From positions 1-64,000 of the forward strand of contig SVIT01000001.1 in assembly GCA_015069365.1 (NCBI GenBank): a stretch of 64,000 bases of DNA, given 5' to 3'. The notes under the pieces are model-generated. The model had not been told where the DNA came from. It worked only from the letters and a program-made list of their open reading frames with translations, and made no database searches. Source of the DNA: Clostridiales bacterium (GTDB lineage Bacteria; Bacillota; Clostridia; Christensenellales; Borkfalkiaceae). This document shows positions 42,281-51,262 of the stretch, in pieces. A program made the translations under genes and the position numbers. Numbering within the stretch: the first letter of the stretch is position 1; every line of letters begins with the position of its first letter.

Positions 42281-43351
42281 TTAATAATGTGTTTTCTTCT
42301 TGCTGACGTAAAGATTGATCATCGTTACGACAAAGATGATGGCGAAGAGGATAAGTGCGGCTGCGCTTGCTTCGCCGTAATATCCGTCGGGGATAATCTC
42401 ATAGATGTACCCAACCATCGTGTTCAATCTGCCTGCATCTGCAACCGGTCCCATCGAATCGCCGAAGATACCGACAATGTTCGAATATTCCTTAAAGCCA
42501 CCGATAAAACCTGTAATGATAACGTAGGCAAGCATCGGAGAAAGCATGGGAACGGTAATTCTCGTAAAGACTCTCCAACGGGGAGTACTGTCGATTTTAG
42601 CCGCTTCGTAATATTGCTTGTTCACGCTCTGTAAACCGCCGAGCAAAATCAAGATTTTGAAGGGCAACGCATTCCATACGGTGTAGATAACCAATACGGC
42701 GATGTTTGCAGAATAGGAAGAACCTGCGTTAATCCAGTTGATAGGTTCTACGCCGAAGATACCTAAGATATTGTTCATGATACCCCACGTTTCAACCAAA
42801 CTTGCGTTAGAGGGCTTACCGACGATGTTGAACATTGCCGCGAATACCATACCGATTGCAATCGAGTTGGTAACGTAAGGCAGGAAGAAAATCGTCTGCA
42901 AGAATCTGCGCAAAGGTCTGATTGCGTTGAGGCATACTGCGATAAGGAGTGCTAAGAACGTAGAGATGGGCACGGTGAGTATGCAAAGCAACATCGTGTT
43001 TTTCAAACATGTCAAGAAGATATCCGCCTTTAAAACGGTGCTAAAGTTGCCAAAACCGAATTTGAATTTTTCACCGCCAATGACGTCCATACTGTTATAG
43101 CCTTCCAACATGGAAATACGCAGAGTATTAAAGATAGGCCATACGGTAAAGATCATCAAAAGAATCATTGCAGGAAGAAGATAGATCCAACCCTTCCATT
43201 TGTCAAACTTTAATTTTCTGACGATTAAAGTTTTCCAAAACGCTTGGTAGACCCATGCGCAGAAAAACGTCTGCCAAACCCATTTTACGCAGAAGGTTTT
43301 CCAAAAACCTTTCACGAAAACGGTGTTAAGGAAATCAAGTGCTTTTGCCAT
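42281..43351 (-). CDS. CUT1-family ABC transporter, permease (MalF/UgpA-like)
   Basis: A 356-residue permease. After an unusual aromatic N-terminus (VFVKGFWKTFCVKWVWQTFF, with repeated W-K-T units to about 45) come six helices with the family EAA loop YEAAKIDSTPRWRVFTRITVPMLSPML. It pairs with the neighbouring MalG-like permease. The Trp/Phe/Lys-rich start is not typical of the family. It may be a membrane-lying helix. Confidence 0.92.
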   Translation of the reverse strand: MAKALDFLNTVFVKGFWKTFCVKWVWQTFFCAWVYQAFWKTLIVRKLKFDKWKGWIYLLPAMILLMIFTVWPIFNTLRISMLEGYNSMDVIGGEKFKFGFGNFSTVLKADIFLTCLKNTMLLCILTVPISTFLALLIAVCLNAIRPLRRFLQTIFFLPYVTNSIAIGMVFAAMFNIVGKPSNASLVETWGIMNNILGIFGVEPINWINAGSSYSANIAVLVIYTVWNALPFKILILLGGLQSVNKQYYEAAKIDSTPRWRVFTRITVPMLSPMLAYVIITGFIGGFKEYSNIVGIFGDSMGPVADAGRLNTMVGYIYEIIPDGYYGEASAAALILFAIIFVVTMINLYVSKKKTHY

Positions 43352-43354
43352 AAC

Positions 43355-44455
43355 TTACACCTCGAAATAGATACGTTCTTCCGTTTCCGCGTCAAAGAGG
43401 AATACTTTGTGAGGTTTCAAATCGTAACGAACCGTCGCGCTGGTTACGTCAATCTTATTGTCAGCGTCTACAATCGAACGGATCACAGGGTTGAGGGAAG
43501 CTGCGTTACGGGAAACGACGGAGACGTCGCGGCCCATGACTTCAACGTTGGAAAGTTGGCATTCGAACGCGCCGTTTTCCTTAACGATAAAGCCTTCGGG
43601 ACGGATTGCAACGGTAACTGCTTTGTCTTCTACGCCTTTTACGTCAAGCACTGCGTTTTCGCCTATATACAGTTTTTCGCCTTCCACTTTGCCCGTGAAT
43701 ACGTTGATGGGGGGCGTACCGAGGAATTTCGCAACGAACAAGTTGGTAGGATTATCATAGATATCCTGAGGTTTGCCCACCTGCTGTACAACGCCCAATT
43801 TCATAACGACGATTTCGTCGGAAATACTCATCGCTTCTTCTTGGTCGTGGGTTACGAATACCGTCGTGATGCCCGTTTCTTTCTGAATTCTTCTGATTTC
43901 TTCACGAGTCTGCAATCTCAAACGTGCGTCGAGGTTAGACAAAGGCTCGTCCAAAAGAAGAACGCGGGGCATTTTAACGAGTGCACGCGCAATTGCAACA
44001 CGTTGTTGCTGACCGCCCGAAAGTTCGCTGGGCTTTCTGTCCATCAATTCGTCGATCTGCACGAGTTTTGCCGCTTCGTACGCTCTGTCCAGCATCTGCT
44101 GTTTGGTCATTTTGTCCGCGCCGCGCAAGTTCTGCAAAGGGAACAAGATGTTCTGTTTAACCGTCATGTGCGGATACAAAGCGTAGTTCTGGAATACCAA
44201 GCCGATCCCTCTGTTTTCGGGGGAGAGTTCGGTAACGTCTTCTTCGCCGAAGAAGATCTTACCAGAAGAGGGCTTCTGCAAACCGCTGATCATGTACAGC
44301 GTCGTACTCTTACCGCAGCCGGAGGGGCCGAGCAAGCCTACCAGTTTCCCGTCGGGGATCGTGTAGGTGAAGTCGTTTACTGCGATGACTTCGCCACCCG
44401 TCTTTTTGTTACGGCTGGGAAAGATTTTTGTCAGGTTTTGTAATTCTACTTTCAT
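43355..44455 (-). CDS. CUT1-family ABC transporter ATPase (MsmX/UgpC-like)
   Basis: A 366-residue ATPase with Walker A GPSGCGKST, signature LSGGQQQRVAIARALV, Walker B VLLLDEPLSNLDA and the switch histidine in FVTHDQEEAM. A C-terminal TOBE-type regulatory domain (VTVAIRPEGFIV and the following beta strands) identifies the MalK/MsmX/UgpC group. Unlike many Firmicutes, which share one MsmX ATPase among importers, this operon carries its own. AGGAGG precedes the ATG. Confidence 0.94.
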   Translation of the reverse strand: MKVELQNLTKIFPSRNKKTGGEVIAVNDFTYTIPDGKLVGLLGPSGCGKSTTLYMISGLQKPSSGKIFFGEEDVTELSPENRGIGLVFQNYALYPHMTVKQNILFPLQNLRGADKMTKQQMLDRAYEAAKLVQIDELMDRKPSELSGGQQQRVAIARALVKMPRVLLLDEPLSNLDARLRLQTREEIRRIQKETGITTVFVTHDQEEAMSISDEIVVMKLGVVQQVGKPQDIYDNPTNLFVAKFLGTPPINVFTGKVEGEKLYIGENAVLDVKGVEDKAVTVAIRPEGFIVKENGAFECQLSNVEVMGRDVSVVSRNAASLNPVIRSIVDADNKIDVTSATVRYDLKPHKVFLFDAETEERIYFEV

Positions 44456-44488
44456 ATAACCTCCTGGATAGAATTATCTGTCGTTGAT

Positions 44489-45310
44489 TTATTCTTGTTC
44501 GCTTTGTTCGATCGTTTCGGGCTCTGCCGTGCTGTCGAGCCGTCCAAAATCTTGATTTTGCGAAACCAGTTTCTCATGTTCTGCCGTTTTATAGGCAATC
44601 AATTCTTCTTCCGAGTCAAAAATCTTTTGACTGGAGTAATCTACAACCGCCGTATCCGCAAGCAAGTCGTGTATTGCAGAGTTGGTCTGTGTGATACAGA
44701 TCATCACGATTTGCAAAACAAGGAGTAGGAACAATACCAAAGGTCCTACGCTGCCGAGAACGCCAAAGAGCATCATGGTTAAAATCATAACGGGCACCAT
44801 TGTTTCTATTGCGCCCTGACCCAAAACGGAACGGGTAAAGAGGACTGGACCGGAAATCTTGACGCAGTTCGTCCGAACGACTGCAAGCCCGAAGATTTTC
44901 TTCCCCAGCGTTCTGCCGTGCCGTAAAAATAAAGGGATCGTAAAATACAATATCAGGTAGGAGGAAAGAATGCTGATGCTGACAATCGAGAGGCCTAAGG
45001 AGAAGATTTTCTCGTAGGTCGCTTGTACGTCTGCGTCTTTACCGAATGCTTCGTTTGCCTTTTCGTATTGCGTCTTTTCCGCATCGGAAAGAGCGTTGTA
45101 TTCTTCCTGCGTGATATCGAGTTCGATCCCGTATTCTTGCACGTATTTATTTGTATATTCTTCCAACTTCTCAGTGTAAGTATCATATCCGAACGCCGCA
45201 GACAGCAAAGCGGCGATCCCCACAACGATCATCGCTGTGAGAATCATATCGAACAAATATGCGGATATTCGTTTCCAAATACCGGCTTTTTGTAAACTGA
45301 GAAGTGACAT
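44489..45310 (-). CDS. RDD-family membrane protein
   Basis: A 273-residue membrane protein beginning with the RDD-type first helix (GIWKRISAYLFDMILTAMIVVGIAALL), then a 55-residue extracellular charged loop, then RHGRTLGKKIFGLAVVRTN, which is the conserved RDD core. Two further hydrophobic segments and an acidic cytoplasmic tail follow. RDD proteins are poorly understood and some act in ion or small-molecule exchange. It is the first gene of the leftward operon and is probably co-expressed with the importer. Confidence 0.8.
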   Translation of the reverse strand: MSLLSLQKAGIWKRISAYLFDMILTAMIVVGIAALLSAAFGYDTYTEKLEEYTNKYVQEYGIELDITQEEYNALSDAEKTQYEKANEAFGKDADVQATYEKIFSLGLSIVSISILSSYLILYFTIPLFLRHGRTLGKKIFGLAVVRTNCVKISGPVLFTRSVLGQGAIETMVPVMILTMMLFGVLGSVGPLVLFLLLVLQIVMICITQTNSAIHDLLADTAVVDYSSQKIFDSEEELIAYKTAEHEKLVSQNQDFGRLDSTAEPETIEQSEQE

Positions 45311-45411
45311 AAATTACAATCCTTTTTACTGCTAAAAATGGAAAGGGGGGCGACGAAAACGAGGTTTTGTTTAGGTCGCGACAATATATTAAAAATATAT
45401 CGCCTACACAT

Positions 45412-45440
45412 ATAATACCACTATTTTCGACAAAAAGCAA
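45412..45440 (-). promoter_or_regulatory. Promoter of the RDD/ABC/nuclease/giant-lipoprotein operon
   Basis: Leftward TTGCTT (45435-45440), 17-base spacer, TATTAT (45412-45417). An imperfect AT-rich inverted repeat (GCGA...ATATAT/ATATATCGC) follows at 45377-45402. No terminator is visible until 32104, so this may drive about 13 kb. Confidence 0.6.
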
Positions 45441-45551
45441 ATTTTTTTCGCGGTTCTTTGAAAAAAGTAAGAAAAAAATATCTTTTTTTATTAAAACCCT
45501 GAAGAACCAAGGAAAAAGAGAGGTCTGTGGGGGCAAAAATTAAAATTCTTC

Positions 45552-45580
45552 TTGACAGTTCACCGAAAAACGGCTATAAT
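45552..45580 (+). promoter_or_regulatory. Sigma-A promoter of the deo operon
   Basis: TTGACA (45552-45557), 17-base spacer, TATAAT (45575-45580). It is divergent from the importer/nuclease promoter, 112 bases away. Confidence 0.88.
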
Positions 45581-45612
45581 AGCAGGGTAAACCAAATTTT
45601 GGAGAAAGAAAA

Positions 45613-46278
45613 ATGGACGTAAAAAATATTTTATCGAAATGCGATCATACCCTTTTAGGGCAAGCGGCAACCTGGGAACAGATCAAAAAAATCTGTGACG
45701 AAGGCATGCAATATAGCACGGCTTCGGTATGTATCCCCCCTAGCTACGTAAAGCAAGCGAAAGAGTACGTAGGGGAAAAGCTGGCAATCTGTACAGTCAT
45801 CGGTTTTCCCAACGGCTACAACACCACGGCGGTGAAAGTTTTTGAAACGGCAGACGCGATTGCAAACGGGGCGGACGAGATCGACATGGTGATCAATATC
45901 GGGCTGTTAAAGGCTGGATGTGATACCCAGGTATGCGATGAAATCCGTCAAATCAAGAAAGCGTGCGGTGGAAAAATACTCAAAGTCATCATCGAAACTT
46001 GTCTTTTGACAGAGGAAGAAAAGGTGCGTATGTGTAAGATCGTAACCGAGGCAGGCGCTGATTACATCAAGACGTCGACGGGCTTTTCCACAGCAGGTGC
46101 GACTCTTGCAGACGTGAAACTGATGCGCGAAAACGTAGGTGCTGAAGTAAAGGTAAAGGCGGCGGGCGGTATTTCGGGCTTGGAAGACGCACAGAACTTT
46201 TTAGATCTCGGTGCGGAACGTCTGGGAACCAGCCGCGTTGTCAAGGCGGTGCAGGGCATCGAAGGCAAAGGGTATTAA
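45613..46278 (+). CDS. deoC: Deoxyribose-phosphate aldolase
   Basis: A 221-residue aldolase splitting 2-deoxyribose 5-phosphate into acetaldehyde and glyceraldehyde 3-phosphate, the last step of deoxynucleoside breakdown. The Schiff-base Lys153 is in YIKTSTGF, the second active-site lysine Lys182 is in KVKAAGG, and the proton-relay Asp91 is in DMVINIG. Length is normal. It is the first gene of a six-gene operon. Its product feeds directly into glycolysis (gap). Confidence 0.95.
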   Translation: MDVKNILSKCDHTLLGQAATWEQIKKICDEGMQYSTASVCIPPSYVKQAKEYVGEKLAICTVIGFPNGYNTTAVKVFETADAIANGADEIDMVINIGLLKAGCDTQVCDEIRQIKKACGGKILKVIIETCLLTEEEKVRMCKIVTEAGADYIKTSTGFSTAGATLADVKLMRENVGAEVKVKAAGGISGLEDAQNFLDLGAERLGTSRVVKAVQGIEGKGY

Positions 46279-46318
46279 TCAATCGATTATAAATCAGACA
46301 AAAAAGGAGAAAAATATT

Positions 46319-47032
46319 ATGGCTATTCCTACACCTCATATCTCTGCAAAGGCAGGGGATTTTGCAAAGACAGTATTGATGCCGGGGGATCCTCTCCGCG
46401 CAAAATATATTGCGGAGAATTATCTTGAAAACGCAACGCTTGTCAATAACGTACGCGGCGTGCAGGGTTATACAGGTTATTATAAGGGCAAAAGAGTTTC
46501 CGTTATGGCGTCTGGCATGGGACAGCCCTCTATCGGGATTTATTCGTACGAACTGTTCAATTTCTACGGTGTGGAATCGATCATTCGCGTAGGGTCTTGC
46601 GGATCGTTCTCTCCCGAGCTCCATGTGCGTGATATCGTCGTTGCGATGGGGGCATGTACGAATGGAAACTACGCTTCGCAGTATAAATTGCCTGGGACTT
46701 TCTGTCCGATCGCGGACTTTGACATGGTGCGCCGCGCCGCGGAAGAATGTGAAAAAGCGGGGGTGAAATACCGCGTGGGGAATATCCTTTCCTCGGATAT
46801 GTTCTACGACGATGCGAACTCTGGTATGGATTGGGCGAAGATGGGGGTTCTCGGCGTAGAGATGGAATCTGCAGCGCTCTATTGTAACGCGGCGCGCGCA
46901 GGGAAAAAGGCGTTGTGTATCTGCACTGTAAGCGATTCTTTTATCTATCCTGAAGAAAACACGACGGCAGAAGAAAGACAGACGTCGTTCACAAAGATGA
47001 TGGAGATTGCGCTTGCGATCGCCGAAGAATAA
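46319..47032 (+). CDS. deoD: Purine-nucleoside phosphorylase, DeoD type
   Basis: A 237-residue hexameric-type phosphorylase cleaving purine (deoxy)ribonucleosides with phosphate. The N-terminal TPHISAKAGDFAKTVLMPGDPLRAKYIAE, GMGQPSIGIYSYELF, RVGSCGSF and the substrate loop VEMESAALY followed by TVSDS (catalytic Asp) are all present. The ATG at 46319 is chosen by AAAGGAGA; the longer frame runs into deoC. Confidence 0.95.
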   Translation: MAIPTPHISAKAGDFAKTVLMPGDPLRAKYIAENYLENATLVNNVRGVQGYTGYYKGKRVSVMASGMGQPSIGIYSYELFNFYGVESIIRVGSCGSFSPELHVRDIVVAMGACTNGNYASQYKLPGTFCPIADFDMVRRAAEECEKAGVKYRVGNILSSDMFYDDANSGMDWAKMGVLGVEMESAALYCNAARAGKKALCICTVSDSFIYPEENTTAEERQTSFTKMMEIALAIAEE

Positions 47033-47047
47033 TTATAGGAGAATTTC

Positions 47048-48214
47048 ATGGCAAAACGTACTTTCTTGATCGTTTTGGATAGCGTGGGTATCGGTGCGAT
47101 GCCCGACGCGGCAAACTGGGGCGACGAGGGCAGCCATACCCTCAACGCCATTAAAAATCATGTGGATTTTTATTGCCCGAATCTGACCGATTTGGGTCTT
47201 TTCAACATTGACGGATTAGAGGGCGGAGTGGATTCACCTCGTACCTGCTATGCCCGAATGAGAGAATCTTCCCTCGGGAAAGACACGACGATTGGGCACT
47301 GGGAGATTGCGGGCGTGTACTCGCCGAAGCCTCTTCCCACATATCCCGACGGCTTTCCTCAAGAGGTGATCGACGCCTTTGAAAAAGTGACTGGGCGTGG
47401 GACGCTGTGCAATAAACCCTATTCTGGAACGGAAGTTATCAAAGACTACGGCGAGGAGCATTTGCGCACGGGAAAACTGATTGTGTACACCTCTGCAGAC
47501 AGTGTATTCCAAATTGCGGCGCACGAGGATCTTGTGCCCGTGAAAGAGCTGTACCGTTACTGCGAGCAGGCGAGAGAATTGTTGCAAGGGGAACACGGCG
47601 TGGGCAGAATTATCGCCCGTCCTTTTGCGGGAGAATATCCTTTCAAACGAACGCCCCGCCGTCATGATTATTCGTTGACGCCGCCGTCGAAGACTGCGCC
47701 CGACATCATGAAAGAAAACGGGTTTGACGTCATTTCCGTAGGGAAAATTTATGATATTTTTGCAGGGCAGGGCTTTACCGAAAGTCACCCTACCGTCAAC
47801 AATCAAGACGGAATGGATAAGACCATGGGTATCGCAAATCGTGATTTTGAGGGACTTTGCTTTGTCAATTTGGTGGATTTTGATATGGTGTACGGACACC
47901 GCAACGACGTGCAGGGTTATGCGCGTGCGCTGACGGAATTTGACGCGCGTTTGGGAGAATTGTTACCCCTTCTTCGCGAGGACGATTTGTTGATTATTAC
48001 CGCTGACCACGGCTGTGATCCGTCTACGCCGTCCACCGACCATTCGAGAGAATACACTCCGATGCTTGCCTATGGTAAGCGATTCAAAAAGGGGGTCAAC
48101 CTCGGCGTGAGAGAGAGTTTTGCGGATATCGGGGCTACCGTTTTGGAGTGGCACGGACTTTCTGCAGACGGGATTTTCGGGAAGAGTTTTTTAAAGGAGA
48201 TTATTGATGACTGA
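47048..48214 (+). CDS. deoB: Phosphopentomutase
   Basis: A 388-residue alkaline-phosphatase-superfamily mutase converting (deoxy)ribose 1-phosphate to the 5-phosphate, linking the phosphorylases to DeoC. Metal and phospho-threonine regions are seen at LIVLDSVGIGAMPDA, GKDTTIGHWEI (the modified Thr) and ITADHGCDPSTPSTDHSREYTP. AGGAG precedes the ATG. Its last eight bases overlap cdd. Confidence 0.95.
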   Translation: MAKRTFLIVLDSVGIGAMPDAANWGDEGSHTLNAIKNHVDFYCPNLTDLGLFNIDGLEGGVDSPRTCYARMRESSLGKDTTIGHWEIAGVYSPKPLPTYPDGFPQEVIDAFEKVTGRGTLCNKPYSGTEVIKDYGEEHLRTGKLIVYTSADSVFQIAAHEDLVPVKELYRYCEQARELLQGEHGVGRIIARPFAGEYPFKRTPRRHDYSLTPPSKTAPDIMKENGFDVISVGKIYDIFAGQGFTESHPTVNNQDGMDKTMGIANRDFEGLCFVNLVDFDMVYGHRNDVQGYARALTEFDARLGELLPLLREDDLLIITADHGCDPSTPSTDHSREYTPMLAYGKRFKKGVNLGVRESFADIGATVLEWHGLSADGIFGKSFLKEIIDD

Positions 48215-48611
48215 TCGGGAATTGTTAGAGATTGCCGTTGAGGCGAGAAAAAAATCCTATTCTCCCTATTCGGGGTTCCGTGTAGGTGCGGCGCTTTTGG
48301 GAAAGAGCGGAAAGATCTATACGGGCTGCAACGTGGAAAATGCCGCGTACACGCCGACGAACTGCGCGGAAAGAACGGCGGTTTTCAAGGCGGTCAGTGA
48401 GGGTGAAAGAGAATTTTCCGCAATCGCGATCGTGGGCGGAAAAGGGGAAGATGTTGCAGATTTTTGCGCGCCTTGCGGGGTCTGCAGACAGGTTTTGGCA
48501 GAATTTTGCGACGGGGATTTTCGCGTCGTGCTGGGCACGCCCGACAATATCCGCGTGTATAGCTTTGCGGAAATACTGCCTTTGTCCTTTGGAAAAAATG
48601 ATTTGGCGTGA
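48207..48611 (+). CDS. cdd: Cytidine deaminase
   Basis: A 134-residue zinc enzyme deaminating cytidine and deoxycytidine. The catalytic CAE motif is in TNCAERTA, with the other zinc cysteines in PCGVCRQ. YSPYSGFRVGAALL is the usual start region. It overlaps deoB by eight bases and is served by AAAGGAGA inside deoB. It supplies uridine and deoxyuridine to the pyrimidine phosphorylase encoded next. Confidence 0.95.
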   Translation: MTDRELLEIAVEARKKSYSPYSGFRVGAALLGKSGKIYTGCNVENAAYTPTNCAERTAVFKAVSEGEREFSAIAIVGGKGEDVADFCAPCGVCRQVLAEFCDGDFRVVLGTPDNIRVYSFAEILPLSFGKNDLA

Positions 48612-48623
48612 GGAATTTTGCGT

Positions 48624-49925
48624 ATGAGAATGTACGATATTATCCAGAAAAAGCGTGATGGCGGCGTGTTGAGCGAGGCGGAAATACAATGGGTCATCGA
48701 CGGATACGTTCGCGGAGAGATTCCCGATTATCAGATGGCGGCGCTGAATATGGCGATCTATTTTAGGGGAATGAACCTCGAGGAGACGACGGCACTGACG
48801 TTTGCCGTGCGCGACTCGGGCGAGTGCTTGGATTTTTCAGATATCAACGGTTTGCGCGTGGATAAACATTCAACGGGCGGCGTTGGGGATAAGACCAGTT
48901 TGGTCGTGACCCCGATCGTGGCAAGTCTGGGCGTCAAAGTTGCGAAAATGAGCGGGCGAGGGCTCGGTCATACGGGGGGAACGATTGACAAATTAGAGGC
49001 GATCCCTGGTTTCCGCACCGATTTGCCCATTGATGAGTTCAAGAAAATCGTTAATAAAATCGGTATTGCAATCGTTGGGCAAAGCGCGGAGCTTGCGCCT
49101 GCAGACAAATTGCTGTATGCGCTTCGCGACGTAACGGCAACGGTGGACAGCCTGCCTTTGATCGTATCCAGTATCATGGGTAAAAAGCTGGCGGCAGACG
49201 ACGACTGTATCGTTTTGGACGTTAAAACGGGCAGCGGTTCGTTCATGAAAACGCCTGAAAAGAGCAGGGAACTTGCGAGCTGGATGGTAGAGATCGGAAA
49301 GCGTGCAGGTAAGCGTATGAGAGCGCTCATCACGGACATGGGTAGGCCGTTGGGGTTTGCAATCGGCAATACGGTAGAGGTTGTAGAGGCGATAGAGACC
49401 CTGCAAGGGAAAGGTCCGAAAGACCTTACCGAGCTTTGTATCGCGTTGTCGGCACATATTTTAAACCTTGCCGAAAAGGGCGAGTATGCGGAATGCGAAA
49501 GAATGGCGAAAGAGGCGATTGAGAATGGATCTGCTTTGCAAAAATTCGCGGAGATGGTTTCCGCGCAGGGCGGCGACGGGGAGTGGATTTTGCACCCTGA
49601 AAAATTCCCGAAAGCGACCTATTCTTACACGGTATGCGCGAAAGAGAGCGGATATATCGTCGGGGTGGATACGGAAAGCTACGGCGTGGCGAGTTTGATC
49701 CTCGGTGCGGGACGGAACACGAAAGAGGACGTGATCGACCCGACGGCGGGTATTTATCTTAAGGCGAAGACGGGGGATTACGTCAACGCAGGCGACCCGA
49801 TCGCTGAATTATATTCTGAAAAGCAGACGGGTTTTGCGCAGGCAGAGGAAAGATTGTTGGCGGCGACCCGTATCAGCGCGACCGCGCCGAAAGCGGAACC
49901 GTTGATTTTGGATATTGTCGAATAA
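48624..49925 (+). CDS. pdp: Pyrimidine-nucleoside phosphorylase
   Basis: A 433-residue enzyme cleaving uridine, thymidine and deoxyuridine with phosphate. The start MRMYDIIQKKRDGG is the family norm. KHSTGGVGDKTSLVV is the phosphate-binding loop, and KMSGRGLGHTGGTIDKLE and DVKTGSGSF are intact. The C-terminal domain is complete. GAGG lies ten bases before the ATG. It is the fifth gene of the operon. Confidence 0.95.
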   Translation: MRMYDIIQKKRDGGVLSEAEIQWVIDGYVRGEIPDYQMAALNMAIYFRGMNLEETTALTFAVRDSGECLDFSDINGLRVDKHSTGGVGDKTSLVVTPIVASLGVKVAKMSGRGLGHTGGTIDKLEAIPGFRTDLPIDEFKKIVNKIGIAIVGQSAELAPADKLLYALRDVTATVDSLPLIVSSIMGKKLAADDDCIVLDVKTGSGSFMKTPEKSRELASWMVEIGKRAGKRMRALITDMGRPLGFAIGNTVEVVEAIETLQGKGPKDLTELCIALSAHILNLAEKGEYAECERMAKEAIENGSALQKFAEMVSAQGGDGEWILHPEKFPKATYSYTVCAKESGYIVGVDTESYGVASLILGAGRNTKEDVIDPTAGIYLKAKTGDYVNAGDPIAELYSEKQTGFAQAEERLLAATRISATAPKAEPLILDIVE

Positions 49926-49950
49926 AACGGAGTGTACGAAAGAGAAAAAT

Positions 49951-50532
49951 ATGGCTAAATTATATTTTAAGTACGGCGCGATGGGGTCTTCCAAAACCGC
50001 AAACGCCTTAATCACAAGATTTAACTATGAAGAAAGAGGTATGAAGGTTTGGTTGATCAAACCCTCGATCGACGATCGTGACGGCGTGAATATGATCCGT
50101 TCCCGTATCGGTCTGCAAGCAAGCGCGGACGTGATTACGCCCGACAAAAATCTGTATGAGGAATATGAAAAACACAAGGATTGCGACGTGATTATTGCAG
50201 ACGAATGTCAGTTTTTCACTTCTGAGCAGATTGATCAGTTGCGAAAGATTGTGGATACCTTGGATATTCCAGTATTGTGTTACGGTTTGAGAACGGACTT
50301 TTTGACAAAGCTGTTCCCTGGGAGTTTACGATTGTTCGAGGTGGCGGATTCGATCACGGAAATTAAGACGATCTGTAGCTGCGGAAAGAAAGCGATCGTC
50401 AATGCCAGAATCGACGGAGAGGGAAAAATTGTGACCGAGGGCGGACAGATCCTGATCGGCGGGAACGATTCTTACGTGGCGATGTGTCATAACTGCTGGA
50501 AACAAGCGATTAAAAATCAAAAAACCAAGTAA
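49951..50532 (+). CDS. tdk: Thymidine kinase
   Basis: A 193-residue type II thymidine kinase making dTMP. The P-loop variant GAMGSSKTANAL, the Walker B-like VIIADECQFF and the lasso zinc site (CSCGKKA and CHNCWK) are present. As the last gene of the deo operon it provides the salvage branch, while pdp and deoC provide the catabolic one. The ATG at 49951 is preferred over the longer frame, which overlaps the pdp stop. Confidence 0.95.
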   Translation: MAKLYFKYGAMGSSKTANALITRFNYEERGMKVWLIKPSIDDRDGVNMIRSRIGLQASADVITPDKNLYEEYEKHKDCDVIIADECQFFTSEQIDQLRKIVDTLDIPVLCYGLRTDFLTKLFPGSLRLFEVADSITEIKTICSCGKKAIVNARIDGEGKIVTEGGQILIGGNDSYVAMCHNCWKQAIKNQKTK

Positions 50533-50536
50533 AGAA

Positions 50537-50560
50537 AAAAGCCGTGTAAACGGCTTTTTT
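50537..50560 (+). terminator. Intrinsic terminator of the deo operon
   Basis: Stem AAGCCGT/ACGGCTT followed by TTTT. Confidence 0.85.
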
Positions 50561-50607
50561 GTTATAAATTCAAGAAGGAATATGCATACTGACGAAGAGG
50601 TAACGGT

Positions 50608-51186
50608 ATGCATAATGAAAAAGCGACAATTTCCGCGTGGGAACGCGGCGGTCAGATTGCAAGGTATATTCTTTTGACGGGCGTTTTGTCCTTTATCGGG
50701 TGGGCGTATGAAACGACGTTTATGTTCGTGATGACGGGGCGGTTTGATAATCGAGGCTTTTTGACTCTACCCTTTTGTCCTATTTACGGCTGTTCGCTGT
50801 TGTTGGTGTATTTGTTGCTCGGTACACCGACGGAGGGGAGGGGGATTCTCAAAAACGTGGAAAATCCCTTTCGCCGCTATTCCCTTTATCTGGTATTTGC
50901 ATTTTTGATACCGACCGCGGCGGAACTGTTGGTCGGGTTCGTTTTTGAGCGTTTTTTTGATACATGGCTTTGGAGCTACGCAGGCTTTCCGTTTAATTTT
51001 AGAGGATATATCAGTCTGCCTATCTCTTTGGCGTGGATGGGATTGATATTTTTATTTATGCGGTTTTTGTTTTCCCCGATTAAAAATGCGGTCTTCCGTA
51101 TTGCATCGAAAACGGCAGTGATACTGGCGGTTTTCTTGGTTGCGGCGGTCGCTGTAGATCTTACATTTTCTTTCCTTTCTATATAA
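50608..51186 (+). CDS. CmpB-family membrane protein
   Basis: A 192-residue protein with about five helices. It shows the pattern of the family annotated as putative ABC-transporter permease (ABC_trans_CmpB): SFIGWAYETTFMFVMTGRFDNRGFLTLPFCPIYGCSLLLV, followed by FDTWLWSYAGFPFNFRGYISLPISLAWM. There is no partner ATPase beside it, so the permease label is doubtful; the molecular role is unknown. It is a single gene between the tdk terminator and a convergent gene. Confidence 0.75.
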   Translation: MHNEKATISAWERGGQIARYILLTGVLSFIGWAYETTFMFVMTGRFDNRGFLTLPFCPIYGCSLLLVYLLLGTPTEGRGILKNVENPFRRYSLYLVFAFLIPTAAELLVGFVFERFFDTWLWSYAGFPFNFRGYISLPISLAWMGLIFLFMRFLFSPIKNAVFRIASKTAVILAVFLVAAVAVDLTFSFLSI

Positions 51187-51218
51187 AACGAAGGGGGTAT
51201 GTATGAAATGAATAAAAA

Positions 51219-51246
51219 AAAACTCTCCGAAAAGGAGAGGTTTTTG
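51219..51246. terminator. Bidirectional terminator
   Basis: Stem AACTCTCC/GGAGAGGTT with A- and T-runs on either side, between convergent genes. Confidence 0.82.
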
Positions 51247-51262
51247 TATGTTCAAAAAAGTT

